Positions 26,258-35,266 of a DNA stretch of 46,232 nt are shown here, one piece after another. Every line of letters begins with the position of its first letter. Within the stretch, counting starts at the first letter, position 1. The notes beneath the pieces are model-generated. The model searched no databases. It had not been told where the DNA came from and worked only from the letters and a program-made list of their open reading frames with translations. Source of the stretch: CALEAR01 sp035301485 (GTDB lineage Bacteria; Pseudomonadota; Gammaproteobacteria; Pseudomonadales; Alcanivoracaceae); contig DATGUF010000032.1 in NCBI GenBank assembly GCA_035301485.1, positions 1-46,232 on the forward strand, in the 5' to 3' direction. Position numbers and translations under genes: made by a program.

Positions 26258-27696
26258 TATTCATGCCTTGCTAATACTGGTTGCGGCCATTTACGCATGG
26301 TGTAAAAGCACAGCAACAAACCAAATAAATTCAACCCCGCTAGCACTACAAATGAGGCGTAAAACCCTCGTTCATAAGCCAATATACGGGTGCTCTCATC
26401 AGCCCAATAAGGGGAACTTTCACTAACAAACTGAATAAAAATAGCGGTGGCAGCCACCCCCACTACAGCCCCCCACTGACGGGCAAAATTAATAATGCCT
26501 GACCCCTGAGATAATTGAGTGGTAGATAATATATTTAATGGTGTAGTACTTAAAGCCGGCATAAGGACACTCAACGCTAAACGCCCTAGTGCAACCCATG
26601 CTATCCACAGCACTATTGAACCTGCCACGGGTGTTAAGGCCATTCCTAGCATTGCCGCTGCAAATAAAATTAATCCTATATTCATTAATCGGTAAAAAGG
26701 CCAACGGTCACTCAAATGTCCTGAAATAGGGAACATTAAAGCCATCACAAAGCCTGCGGGCAGCAACATTAAACCTGCTTCCGTTGCACTTTTCTCCAAC
26801 ACTTGCTGGAAAAACAATGCAGCCACATATGTTGATGCAAAGAGCCCTATCCCCATCACTACCGACAACACAAACCCAATAGAAAACAACGAGTGTTTAA
26901 ACACACGTAGAGCTAGTAGCGGATACGGCGAAGCCAATTGTTGCTTTATGAACAGCATCAACCCAAGCAAAGAAGCCAACAGCAAAAATAACTGTGGCCA
27001 TAGTGGATAGGCAAAACCTACTGTCAGCCACCACAAATGTAAGCACCATACCACTAACAATAAACCAAGCCCCACCCAATCAAATGGCGTGTTGCCTTCT
27101 TCAGATTTCGTGCTTGGAATAAAGAAAACAGCGAGCAACATAGTAATCAGGACAATAGGCACCGCCACTAAAAATATAGCTGGCCAAGACCATACATCCA
27201 CTAACACCCCCCCGAGCACCGGCGCAGAAGCCGGGCCGATAATGGCACCAAAACCATACATGCCGATAGCTAAACCACGTTGCTTCAAGGGAAAAACGTG
27301 GAAAATAGTTAGCAGAGAAAGGGGTTGCACTATACCGGCCGAAAAGCCTTGCATTACTCGATAAATAGCCAGGACTATGAACGAACTGCTTTGTGCGGCG
27401 AATAACGATGTCACCACAAAGACACCGAGGGCGTTGAGCAATATTGCCCTTTGCCCCCAGCGGTCAATGAGCCAACCAGACAGCAACATGCCTACGGGCA
27501 CACTGGTTAAAAAACCTGTGGTGAGCCAATGAGCCACGTCTTGCTCAATACCAAAATCTAGCATCACAGCAGGTATAGCCATGTTTGCAATGGTAGAGGA
27601 CAGGATTGTGGCTAAGGCACCCACTGTTACAGTGCACAGAGCTAACCAGCGATATTTAACGCCATAACGCTGCGATAAAGCTTCAGCGGAAGCCAT
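26257..27696 (-). CDS. MFS drug-type efflux transporter (DHA2-like)
   Basis: 479 residues, about 14 hydrophobic spans as in EmrB/QacA (DHA2) proton antiporters. Motif A-like LIDRWGQRAILL between spans 2 and 3, and IGPASAPVLGGVLVD (motif C-like) in span 5, support a drug:H+ antiporter topology. It lies one base downstream of the MDR reductase gene and overlaps the MBL-fold hydrolase start, so the three are a tight operon. Likely exports a small organic compound, perhaps a catabolic intermediate; substrate unknown. Confidence 0.85.
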   Translation of the reverse strand: MASAEALSQRYGVKYRWLALCTVTVGALATILSSTIANMAIPAVMLDFGIEQDVAHWLTTGFLTSVPVGMLLSGWLIDRWGQRAILLNALGVFVVTSLFAAQSSSFIVLAIYRVMQGFSAGIVQPLSLLTIFHVFPLKQRGLAIGMYGFGAIIGPASAPVLGGVLVDVWSWPAIFLVAVPIVLITMLLAVFFIPSTKSEEGNTPFDWVGLGLLLVVWCLHLWWLTVGFAYPLWPQLFLLLASLLGLMLFIKQQLASPYPLLALRVFKHSLFSIGFVLSVVMGIGLFASTYVAALFFQQVLEKSATEAGLMLLPAGFVMALMFPISGHLSDRWPFYRLMNIGLILFAAAMLGMALTPVAGSIVLWIAWVALGRLALSVLMPALSTTPLNILSTTQLSQGSGIINFARQWGAVVGVAATAIFIQFVSESSPYWADESTRILAYERGFYASFVVLAGLNLFGLLLCFYTMRKWPQPVLARHE

Positions 27697-27697
27697 G

Positions 27698-28729
27698 TTA
27701 AGCTATCGTTTCATCTGCACTAACTTGAACAAGAAGCTTACCTCGGTTGCGTCCTGTCAGTAGCCCTTGGAATGCATCAACTGCATTTTCTAGACCTTGC
27801 ACGACATCTTCTTGGTAACGTACTTCACCAGCTTTAATCCACCCTGCCATGTCTGCATAGAACTGCTGTTCTAAATGCTGATAGTCAAACTGAATAAAGC
27901 CTTTTACTAGTAAACGTTGCACTAATACCCGCCCCATAAAGCCAGGGAGCTGATCTGGCCCTTCCGGTGCTTCAGTGCTGTTGTAGTTCGCAATACGGCC
28001 ACAAACAGGGATGCGACCGAAATCATTCATCAGCCGTATGGCTGCATCGAACACTTTTCCACCAACGTTTTCAAAATATACGTCAACCCCATCAGGGCAG
28101 GCCGCTTTCAGTTGGGCGAAAAAGTCTTCATCTTTATAGTTCACGCAGGCGTCAAACCCATACGCAGACACCACGTGCTCACACTTATCATCAGCGCCTG
28201 CAATACCAACCACACGACAACCTTTAATGCGCGCAATTTGCCCCACTACTTGGCCCACAGCTCCACTTGCCGCTGATACCAATACGGTTTCACCAGGTTG
28301 TGGCTGGCCAATTTCTAACAATCCCGCATAAGCGGTAAAGCCTGGCATGCCAAGTACACCAACAGCTGTACTTACAGGTGCTTGCTCTGGGTCTAGGCGC
28401 CGCACTGCTTTTTCATCGTGGCAACCATACTCTTGCCAACCATTCACACAAAGCACCCAATCACCTTTTTTATACTGGCTGCTGCGCGACTCCACCACTT
28501 GCCCCACCGTGCCACCAGTCATTACTTCACCCAAATTCACTGCGGCAGCGTAAGACTTACCTGGGTTCATACGCCCGCGCATATAAGGGTCTAACGATAG
28601 GTAAACGGTTTTTACAAGAACTTCGCCTTCTTTAGGGCTTGGTGTTTCCACCTCACGCATAACCAAGTGCTCTGCGGAAGGCATACCTTGCGGATGTGCT
28701 GCTAAATAAATTTGTTTATGTGTTGTCAT
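27698..28729 (-). CDS. NADP-dependent MDR oxidoreductase (CurA/leukotriene B4 dehydrogenase-like)
   Basis: 343 residues from the ATG at 28729 (MTTHKQIYLAAHPQG). The in-frame ATG at 28753 adds eight basic residues inside the preceding hairpin and is unlikely. Family marks: LSLDPYMRGRM, the Rossmann segment VSAASGAVGQVVGQIARIKG with a following GIAG, and YFENVGG. Enzymes of this group reduce alpha,beta-double bonds of enones using NADPH and lack zinc. First gene of a coupled set with an MFS exporter and an MBL-fold hydrolase. Possibly saturates an unsaturated ketone or aldehyde from the pathway; inference only. Confidence 0.88.
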   Translation of the reverse strand: MTTHKQIYLAAHPQGMPSAEHLVMREVETPSPKEGEVLVKTVYLSLDPYMRGRMNPGKSYAAAVNLGEVMTGGTVGQVVESRSSQYKKGDWVLCVNGWQEYGCHDEKAVRRLDPEQAPVSTAVGVLGMPGFTAYAGLLEIGQPQPGETVLVSAASGAVGQVVGQIARIKGCRVVGIAGADDKCEHVVSAYGFDACVNYKDEDFFAQLKAACPDGVDVYFENVGGKVFDAAIRLMNDFGRIPVCGRIANYNSTEAPEGPDQLPGFMGRVLVQRLLVKGFIQFDYQHLEQQFYADMAGWIKAGEVRYQEDVVQGLENAVDAFQGLLTGRNRGKLLVQVSADETIA

Positions 28730-28755
28730 TGTTATTCTCTTTTTAAAACGCATAA

Positions 28756-28781
28756 AAAAGGGCGGCAGCTGCCACCCTTTT
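28756..28781 (-). terminator. Terminator of the acyl-CoA dehydrogenase pair
   Basis: Nearly palindromic AAAAGGGCGGCAG / CTGCCACCCTTTT (one C-A mismatch) followed on the minus strand by six Ts, just past the small dehydrogenase stop. It closes the long ligase-to-dehydrogenase run and separates it from the MDR reductase unit. Confidence 0.75.
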
Positions 28782-28789
28782 ATGCTTAG

Positions 28790-29941
28790 TTAACTTGCTT
28801 CTTCATCAACATCGAGTAAAGAAGATAGTTTTTGTAAGTGATAGTTTTTATCACCCAACAAGTGATCTATCATCACTATACGCTTCGCGTAGTGCGCAAC
28901 TGGTGTCTCATCCATCATCCCCATTCCACCGTAAAGTTGAATGGCTTCTTCTGCCACCAATGCACCAGCCTTTCCTACCATGGCTTTTGCTGCGTGCAAG
29001 CGCTTGTTACGCAATTCGTCGCTTTCCTCTAAAGAACTAGCGGCAAGCATGGTTAACGAACGAGCTTTCTCCAACGCCATACGCATATCTACCATACGGT
29101 GTTGCAGGGCTTGGAACTGACCAATTACCACACCAAACTGCTCACGCTCTTTGAGGTACTGTAAAGTTTGATCACAGGCCACTTCCATAGCACCCACTGC
29201 TTCTGCGCACAGGGCCACTATGCCGTGGTTAATAGCTTGCTCAATGCCTGCCCAGCCTTTGCCTTCTTCGCCTAGCAGTGCATCAGCGCCTACTTCAACG
29301 TTATTCAGCACAATGTCTGCGCCTTGCAAGCCATCAATGGTAGGATAGCCACGGCGGCTCACACCTTCTGCATCAGCAGGCACTACGAAAACACTAAGCC
29401 CCTCAGCGCTAGGATTAGTGCCACTGGTACGAGCTACCACTACTAATTGATCAGCGCTATCACCGTGCAGTACCACCGCTTTCTTACCGTTCAAACGGTA
29501 TCCTGACGCTGTTTTTTCTGCTGTGGTGTTAATGTGCGTAGCATCGTAAAAAGATTCTGGCTCATACAATGCCAAGGCGAAGCGCGCTTCACCGCTAGCG
29601 ATGGCACCTAGCAACTGTTCTTGTTGCTCTGCGTTGCCCAAGGTTTTAATAGCTGTACCGCTTAGCACCACTGTGGCGTGGTAAGGTTCTACCACGAGGC
29701 CACGGCCTAGCCCTTCAGCCACCACCATCAATTCTTGGCCGCCACCATCAAAGCCGCCAAAATCTTCAGCAAAAGTAACCGCTAATAATCCTAGCTCGGC
29801 AAAGGTGCGCCACATATCGGTGCTAAAACCTAAGGCTTCTTTACGATATTGCTCTCGTTTATCGAAACCATAAGCATCGCGCACTAAACGGCCGACGGTA
29901 TCCTCGAGCATGCGTTGTTCATCAGTTAAATTAAAATTCAT
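28790..29941 (-). CDS. Acyl-CoA dehydrogenase, small subunit (PimD-like)
   Basis: 383 residues. The N-terminus (FNLTDEQRMLEDTVGRLV, DAYGFDKREQY, AELGLLAVTFAEDFGGFDGG, VVEPYHATVVLSG) follows the pattern I associate with the pimeloyl-CoA dehydrogenase small subunit. The usual active-site Glu near the C-terminus (YEGT of monomer-type enzymes) is replaced here by HLLGDKNYHL, so it may not be catalytic alone. It directly follows the large subunit (2-base gap), the arrangement of alpha2-beta2 heteromeric dehydrogenases in which the active Glu is supplied by the large subunit. Predicted role: FAD-binding partner in 2,3-dehydrogenation of a long-chain, cyclic or dicarboxylyl CoA ester. Confidence 0.85.
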   Translation of the reverse strand: MNFNLTDEQRMLEDTVGRLVRDAYGFDKREQYRKEALGFSTDMWRTFAELGLLAVTFAEDFGGFDGGGQELMVVAEGLGRGLVVEPYHATVVLSGTAIKTLGNAEQQEQLLGAIASGEARFALALYEPESFYDATHINTTAEKTASGYRLNGKKAVVLHGDSADQLVVVARTSGTNPSAEGLSVFVVPADAEGVSRRGYPTIDGLQGADIVLNNVEVGADALLGEEGKGWAGIEQAINHGIVALCAEAVGAMEVACDQTLQYLKEREQFGVVIGQFQALQHRMVDMRMALEKARSLTMLAASSLEESDELRNKRLHAAKAMVGKAGALVAEEAIQLYGGMGMMDETPVAHYAKRIVMIDHLLGDKNYHLQKLSSLLDVDEEAS

Positions 29942-29943
29942 GG

Positions 29944-31125
29944 TTATAGCCCCAGTATCATTTTGGAGATAATGTTTCTTTGAATTTCGTTGGAACCGCC
30001 GTAGATCGATAATTTACGGTAGTTGAAGTAATGGCTCGCCACAAAACTACTGAATTCAGGACCTACTGGATCTGTTTCATCTAAATCCATAAAGGGCACA
30101 GCATAAGGGCCTGCTGCACGACGGAACATAGCCGTGATTTGCTGACGCAACTCGGTACCCATAATTTTCAAGAAAGAGCTTTCTGCTCCAGGGACACCAC
30201 CTGCTGCTGCCGCCGCAACAGTGCGCAAGTTTGTCATTTCTAGCGCCATAAGTTCCATTTCCACATCGGTAAGCTCTGCAAGGAATAATGGATCTTCAAT
30301 TAATGGTTTGCCGTTAACGATTTGCTCACGAGCTACCGTTTTAAGGTGATCCAAGGCCGCTTTCGCCATACCTACACCGGCAATACCTGTACGCTCATAG
30401 GTCAACAAATACTTCGCGCATGTCCAACCTTCGTTTTCCTCACCTACACGGTTTTCCACTGGAACGCGGACATCATCAAAGAACACTTCGTTTACTTCAT
30501 GCTCGCCATCTAGCGTAATCAGCGGACGCACAGTAATACCAGGAGTGTTCATGTCAATGAGTAAGAAGGTAATACCGGCTTGCTTTTTAGCTTCTGGATC
30601 GGTGCGCACTAAACAGAAAATCATATCTGCGTGCTGCCCAAGTGTGGTCCAGGTTTTTTGCCCATTAACGATGTAATGATCACCATCACGTACCGCACGA
30701 GTTTTTAACGAGGCAAGATCCGAACCGGCACCCGGCTCAGAATACCCCTGACACCACCAAACATCGCTATTCAAAATGGGGGGCAAATATTTTTGTTTTT
30801 GCTCTTCGGTACCAAACTTAATGATAACGGGTGCCACCATAGATACACCAAACGGTACACTCGTTGGCGCACCAGCTTTATGGCACTCTTCATCGAAAAT
30901 ATGCTTCTCAATTGGGCCCCAACCAGTACCGCCATGTTTCTCCGGCCAGTGCACCGCAAACCAACCTTTGTTTGCAAGAATTTTTTGCCAACGAACAATA
31001 TCGTCTTTGCTTAAGCGGCGATGCTTTTTAACTTTCTCCGCTATTTCCTTTGGCAGCTCAGCATCTAAAAAAGCACGCACTTCGTCGCGAAATGCTAGTT
31101 GCTCATCAGTGTATTTAATATCCAT
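29944..31125 (-). CDS. Acyl-CoA dehydrogenase, large subunit (PimC-like)
   Basis: 393 residues, full ACAD fold. Start supported by GAGG about 8 bases upstream of the ATG. Conserved features: WPEKHGGTGWGP, QGYSEPGAGSDLASLKTR, TWTTLGQHAD and the C-terminal YGGSNEIQRNIISK. In this last motif Gly occupies the position where short-chain enzymes carry the catalytic Glu. A Glu at 244 in LLTYERTGIA matches the alternative base position of heteromeric enzymes such as the mycobacterial ChsE4-type subunit. Together with the small subunit directly downstream it should form a heterotetramer. Its upstream neighbour is the crotonase/hydroxyacyl-CoA dehydrogenase fusion, as in pim operons. Confidence 0.88.
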   Translation of the reverse strand: MDIKYTDEQLAFRDEVRAFLDAELPKEIAEKVKKHRRLSKDDIVRWQKILANKGWFAVHWPEKHGGTGWGPIEKHIFDEECHKAGAPTSVPFGVSMVAPVIIKFGTEEQKQKYLPPILNSDVWWCQGYSEPGAGSDLASLKTRAVRDGDHYIVNGQKTWTTLGQHADMIFCLVRTDPEAKKQAGITFLLIDMNTPGITVRPLITLDGEHEVNEVFFDDVRVPVENRVGEENEGWTCAKYLLTYERTGIAGVGMAKAALDHLKTVAREQIVNGKPLIEDPLFLAELTDVEMELMALEMTNLRTVAAAAAGGVPGAESSFLKIMGTELRQQITAMFRRAAGPYAVPFMDLDETDPVGPEFSSFVASHYFNYRKLSIYGGSNEIQRNIISKMILGL

Positions 31126-31142
31126 GCTTTAACCTCATGTAC

Positions 31143-31161
31143 GGCCGCCCTCTGGGCGGCC
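31143..31161. repeat. GC-rich hairpin between fusion enzyme and large dehydrogenase genes
   Basis: Perfect stem GGCCGCCC / GGGCGGCC with a 3-base loop. Its T-run lies on the plus-strand side, the wrong side for ending the minus-strand transcript, so within this operon it more likely stabilises or processes mRNA than terminates it. Confidence 0.5.
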
Positions 31162-31169
31162 TTTTATCA

Positions 31170-33254
31170 TTAACCGTAAAAGCCTTTACCTTCACTTACT
31201 AACTTCTCGAGTAATGCAGAAGGTTTCCACTGTTCTTCGCCCGTTTCTGCATAAAACTCTTTCACCTTAGCAAGAATTTTATCGAGGCCCACTTGATCAG
31301 CCCAATACATCACGCCACCGCGATAAACAGGGAAGCCATAACCGTAGATCCAAATCACATCCACATCTAAAGCACGTGCTGCAATGCCTTCTTCTAAGAT
31401 TTTTGCACCCTCGTTCACCATCACATACATGGTTCTTTCAAGAATCTCTTGATCAGTAACGTCACGTGGTGTGATGCCTTGTTCTGCACGGAAGTTAGCA
31501 ATGAGTTGTGCCACTTGCTCAGAAGGGATAGGAGCACGGCTACCATCTTTGTAATCAAAAACACCCGCTTGGGTTTTTTGCCCACAACGCCCTTCTTCTA
31601 CTAATAAATCAGTCCAGGTAGCTGCCGGTGGATTGTCAGGGTTTTCAGCACGTAATTCTTGACGGATACGGTAGCCTACATCAAGGCCTGCTAAATCCGA
31701 CATGGCGAAAGGCCCCATGGGGAAGCCAAGATCAAATAGCACTTTATCTACTTGCTCTGGCGTCGCACCTTGATCCACTAATTTGTTCGCTTCTGCCTGG
31801 CGTTGGTGCAGCATGCGGTTACCAACAAAGCCATGACACACACCTACCAACACACCAACTTTGCCTATACGGCGGCTAAGTGCCATCACAGTAGCTAACA
31901 CATCATCGGCTGTTTTTTCGCCACGAATGTTTTCTAATAACTTCATCACGTTAGCAGGGCTAAAGAAGTGCATTCCCACCACATCTTCAGGACGCTTAGT
32001 AAAGCTAGCAATACGGTTTACGTCCAAGGTTGATGTGTTAGTAGCAAGAATGGCACCTGGCTTACACACTTCGTCTAGCTTAGTGAAGACTTGCTTCTTA
32101 ACATCCATATTTTCGAAAACAGCTTCGATAACTAAATCAACATCAGCTAAATCGTCGTAGTTTAAGGTAGGTTCAATCAGCGCCATACGCTCTTCCACTT
32201 GTTCAGCGGTGATGCGACCACGCTTAGCAGAGCCTTCATAGTTAGCACGTACAACACTTAAACCGCGGTCTAGCGCTTCTTGCTGTTGCTCGAGTATCTT
32301 GACTGGAATACCTGCATTGGCGAAGTTCATGGCGATACCACCGCCCATGGTGCCCGCACCAATAATGGCTACTTTTTCTATAGGACGCTGCGGCGTTTTG
32401 GGATCTAGACCAGGTACTTTAGCCACTTCTCTTTCTGCAAAGAATACGTGGCGTTGAGCCGCTGATTCTGGAGAAGTTAACAGCTCCATGAATAACTCAC
32501 GCTCTTTTTTCGCGCCTTCTTCATAGGGCAATTCTGTAGCTGCTTTAACAGCTTCGATACACGCAAATGGAGCCTTAAAGCCACGTTGGCGACGAGCAAT
32601 GGATTTTGCATAATTATCAAACAAGGCAGCATCCACAGCTGGAACATCTTGCTGGCTGATTTTACGTAGTGGTGCATTATCGGTAATGAGCTTGCGTGCA
32701 TAAGCTAGTGCGCCTGTGAGCAAGTCGCCATCAATAATTTCATCAACCAAGCCAATTTTATGGGCGGCAGAAGCACTAATAGGATTACCAGAAACAATCA
32801 TATCTAACGCTTTTTCTGCACCTACTACACGTGGTAGGCGTTGCGTACCGCCAGCACCTGGTAATAGCCCTAACTTAACTTCAGGCAAACCAACACGAGC
32901 ACTGGCTACTGCCACACGGTAATCACACCCTAATGCAACCTCTAAACCACCGCCTAAAGCTGTACCATGAATAGCAGCAACGATAGGTTTAGTGCCTTTA
33001 TCAAAGCCGTCCACCACATCTGGCAAACCAGGCTCCATAGGTGGCTTACCAAATTCGCGAATGTCAGCACCAGCAGGGAAAGTTCTACCTTCCGCAATCA
33101 AAAGCACTGCTTTCACAGCATCATCTTGCATAGCCTTATCTACACCTTTGGCTAAGCCTTCTCTTACTGCTTGGCCTAAGGCATTCACCGGAGGGTAGTT
33201 GATGCGAACAATGGCTACATCATTATCAACTTCGTAACTCACCACTTCGTTCAT
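31170..33254 (-). CDS. Bifunctional enoyl-CoA hydratase/3-hydroxyacyl-CoA dehydrogenase (PimF/FadB-like)
   Basis: 694 residues from the ATG at 33254, chosen because GAGGAG lies 6 bases upstream; an ATG at 33272 precedes that ribosome binding site. N-terminal crotonase domain (about 1-190) with GTALGGGLEVALG and LPEVKLGLLPGAGG: Glu105 and Glu125 correspond to the catalytic pair of hydratases. A linker leads to the NAD-binding domain (IIGAGTMGGGIAMNF, from about 297), then MHFFSPANVMKLLE (catalytic His and Glu) and two C-terminal dehydrogenase domains. It hydrates a 2-enoyl-CoA and oxidises the 3-hydroxyacyl-CoA with NAD+. Shorter than E. coli FadB (about 729). Located between an ABC importer and a heteromeric acyl-CoA dehydrogenase, matching PimF in gene order. 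Confidence 0.92.
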   Translation of the reverse strand: MNEVVSYEVDNDVAIVRINYPPVNALGQAVREGLAKGVDKAMQDDAVKAVLLIAEGRTFPAGADIREFGKPPMEPGLPDVVDGFDKGTKPIVAAIHGTALGGGLEVALGCDYRVAVASARVGLPEVKLGLLPGAGGTQRLPRVVGAEKALDMIVSGNPISASAAHKIGLVDEIIDGDLLTGALAYARKLITDNAPLRKISQQDVPAVDAALFDNYAKSIARRQRGFKAPFACIEAVKAATELPYEEGAKKERELFMELLTSPESAAQRHVFFAEREVAKVPGLDPKTPQRPIEKVAIIGAGTMGGGIAMNFANAGIPVKILEQQQEALDRGLSVVRANYEGSAKRGRITAEQVEERMALIEPTLNYDDLADVDLVIEAVFENMDVKKQVFTKLDEVCKPGAILATNTSTLDVNRIASFTKRPEDVVGMHFFSPANVMKLLENIRGEKTADDVLATVMALSRRIGKVGVLVGVCHGFVGNRMLHQRQAEANKLVDQGATPEQVDKVLFDLGFPMGPFAMSDLAGLDVGYRIRQELRAENPDNPPAATWTDLLVEEGRCGQKTQAGVFDYKDGSRAPIPSEQVAQLIANFRAEQGITPRDVTDQEILERTMYVMVNEGAKILEEGIAARALDVDVIWIYGYGFPVYRGGVMYWADQVGLDKILAKVKEFYAETGEEQWKPSALLEKLVSEGKGFYG

Positions 33255-33338
33255 GTGTTGCTCCTCATACATAGCGTGTTTACGCTTTTAGTCTTGAAGT
33301 GCCGCTACTGAGAACTACCTCAAACACGGCACAGGTTA

Positions 33339-34520
33339 TTATTTTTCTGTACTGTAATTTTCGTATTCAGAAATGGTTAACATTTCTAGCTCACCGCCAC
33401 GCACCATAGCGATTGGTGAATCATGAACTAGGCCACCCTCTTCAGTGATTTCTTTCACGTTGAAGGTGTTATATTCATCAGGCAATTGTGTTAACGCTTG
33501 CCCAAACGCAGCGCGCACTTTTCTTGCATCATCTACGCTTTCAGCTACCTTCATAGCTTCTGTCAGCATGTAGAGGCTGGTGTAATGCATCGCCACTTCC
33601 CACGACAGCGAGTTCTCCTTAATTTTGTTTCTTTTTTCCACAAAGGTTTTAGCACCAACATCTTTATGGGCTGTTAAAGGTGGCACACCAATCGCTCCTT
33701 CTAGCTGATCCAAACCGCCAGCTACTTCAGCCACTTCAATGAGCTTTGCTTGGCCCATTAAAATGAAGCCACCCTTGAAACCTAATTCACGAGCTTGCCT
33801 AACCACCAAACCTGTAGGCTCAGAAGCGCCTCCTACGAACATCACGTCTGGATTAGCAGCTAAGGACCTACTCACACCTGTGTAGAAATCTGCGGACTTG
33901 TTGTAATCCATAGGGTTGTTGGCTACCACCTCACCCCCTGCTTTTTCCCAAGCAGGTATTATCGCTTGCGACCACATTCTGGCGTAGTCATGAGTTCCAC
34001 TAGCAACAGCAAGATGCTTGCCATGGTGCTCCATGCCTAAGCCTACAAATGGTTCTACGTAGCCGGTATAGGTAGGCGGAATTCGAACCGTTAATGCATT
34101 ACCTTGCTCGGTTATTTTGGGCACAGAGCTATAAGCCATCAAAAGAAAATTACTTCTCTCATTAAAGCCTTGTAACGCAAAAGCACCGCCCGAGTGAGGT
34201 GTATAAATAAACTTTACTTTGTCACGTTGCACTAATCGTTTGGCATTCATAGCGGTTTGGCTAGGCGCATATTTGTCGTCGAGGGAGACAATTTCTACGT
34301 CGTATTTTTTGCCTGCTACCGTTAAACCACCGCTAGCATTAATTTCATTAGCGGCCATTTGCAGCCCATCTAACGCATCTTGGCCATACAAAGCTGCACC
34401 GCCACTTAGAGGCCCGGTGTAACCAATTTTAATGGTGGCCGCTAAAGCCATTGGCGATAACAGTAAACTGGAAACAGCACCAGCTAGCACTACATTTCTA
34501 ACTTTGTTTCTTAGGGACAT
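33339..34520 (-). CDS. livK: ABC transporter substrate-binding protein (LivK family)
   Basis: 393 residues if started at the second of two adjacent ATGs (34520), which has GGAG 6 bases upstream; the first ATG (34523) leaves only 3. A Sec signal peptide (LRNKVRNVVLAGAVSSLL, cleavage near LAA) precedes a periplasmic binding protein of the branched-chain amino acid type with IKIGYTGPLSGGAALYGQDAL and two lobes. Periplasmic receptor of the LivFGMH importer encoded next to it. The surroundings (ligase, beta-oxidation) suggest an organic acid rather than an amino acid ligand; such use of Liv-type importers is known for aromatic and alicyclic acids. Confidence 0.9.
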   Translation of the reverse strand: MSLRNKVRNVVLAGAVSSLLLSPMALAATIKIGYTGPLSGGAALYGQDALDGLQMAANEINASGGLTVAGKKYDVEIVSLDDKYAPSQTAMNAKRLVQRDKVKFIYTPHSGGAFALQGFNERSNFLLMAYSSVPKITEQGNALTVRIPPTYTGYVEPFVGLGMEHHGKHLAVASGTHDYARMWSQAIIPAWEKAGGEVVANNPMDYNKSADFYTGVSRSLAANPDVMFVGGASEPTGLVVRQARELGFKGGFILMGQAKLIEVAEVAGGLDQLEGAIGVPPLTAHKDVGAKTFVEKRNKIKENSLSWEVAMHYTSLYMLTEAMKVAESVDDARKVRAAFGQALTQLPDEYNTFNVKEITEEGGLVHDSPIAMVRGGELEMLTISEYENYSTEK

Positions 34521-34558
34521 CATTTACTCCACGCATTATTTATTGCGTCACTTATTTC

Positions 34559-35266
34559 TTAAGCGCCGATATAAGCTCTGCGCACTTCATCGTTGTTAAG
34601 CATACTTTCACTGTCGCCCTCCAACGTAATTCGCCCACCTTCCATCACGTAGGCACGATCTGCTACTTTCAATGCCGCAAAGGCATTTTGCTCAGCCAAT
34701 AACACCGCGGTACCTTCAGCGTTGATAGTCTTAATGGTTTCAAACATTTGCCCTACTACTAGTGGCGCCAACCCTAGAGATGGCTCGTCTAACATCAACA
34801 ATTTTGGTCTACTCATCAGAGCGCGGCCTATCGCTACCATTTGTTGCTGGCCACCACTTAACGAGCCTGCTGCATCGTGTTTTTTTTCTTCAAGAATGGG
34901 GAACATTTCGAGTACATGCTCAAGGGTTCTTTGAATGCCCTCTTTATCCCTACGATGCACATAGGCACCAAGAGTTAAGTTCTTCAGCACTGACATTTCA
35001 GGAAATAGCTTGCGCCCTTCTGGGCATTGCACCATGCCTGCTGATACTAAAGAGGAAGGGTTTTTGCCTGTTACATTACTGCCCAAAAAATGCACGCTTC
35101 CGGCCGTGGGTTTGATTAATCCACTAATGGTATTAAACAAGGTGGTTTTGCCTGCTCCATTAGCACCAAGCATGACCACTAACTCACCAGGCTCCACATT
35201 TAGGGAGATGCTATTTAAAGCTTTAAAACTACCGTAGCTAGCGCTAACACCTTCTAACTTAAGCAT
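34559..35266 (-). CDS. livF: ABC transporter ATPase (LivF family)
   Basis: 235 residues from the ATG at 35266, preceded by GGGAG about 8 bases upstream; a GTG at 35275 is a weaker alternative. Walker A GANGAGKTT, signature LSGGQQQ, Walker B LLMLDEPSLGLAP and the switch His region are intact. It energises uptake together with LivG. Start overlaps the livG stop by 8 bases, so the two are coupled. Confidence 0.92.
   Translation of the reverse strand: MLKLEGVSASYGSFKALNSISLNVEPGELVVMLGANGAGKTTLFNTISGLIKPTAGSVHFLGSNVTGKNPSSLVSAGMVQCPEGRKLFPEMSVLKNLTLGAYVHRRDKEGIQRTLEHVLEMFPILEEKKHDAAGSLSGGQQQMVAIGRALMSRPKLLMLDEPSLGLAPLVVGQMFETIKTINAEGTAVLLAEQNAFAALKVADRAYVMEGGRITLEGDSESMLNNDEVRRAYIGA

Noticed and set aside
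31143..31161. GC-rich hairpin as the terminator of the fusion enzyme gene
   Set aside because: The T-run is on the wrong side for the minus-strand transcript, and the next gene starts 18 bases later in the same direction.
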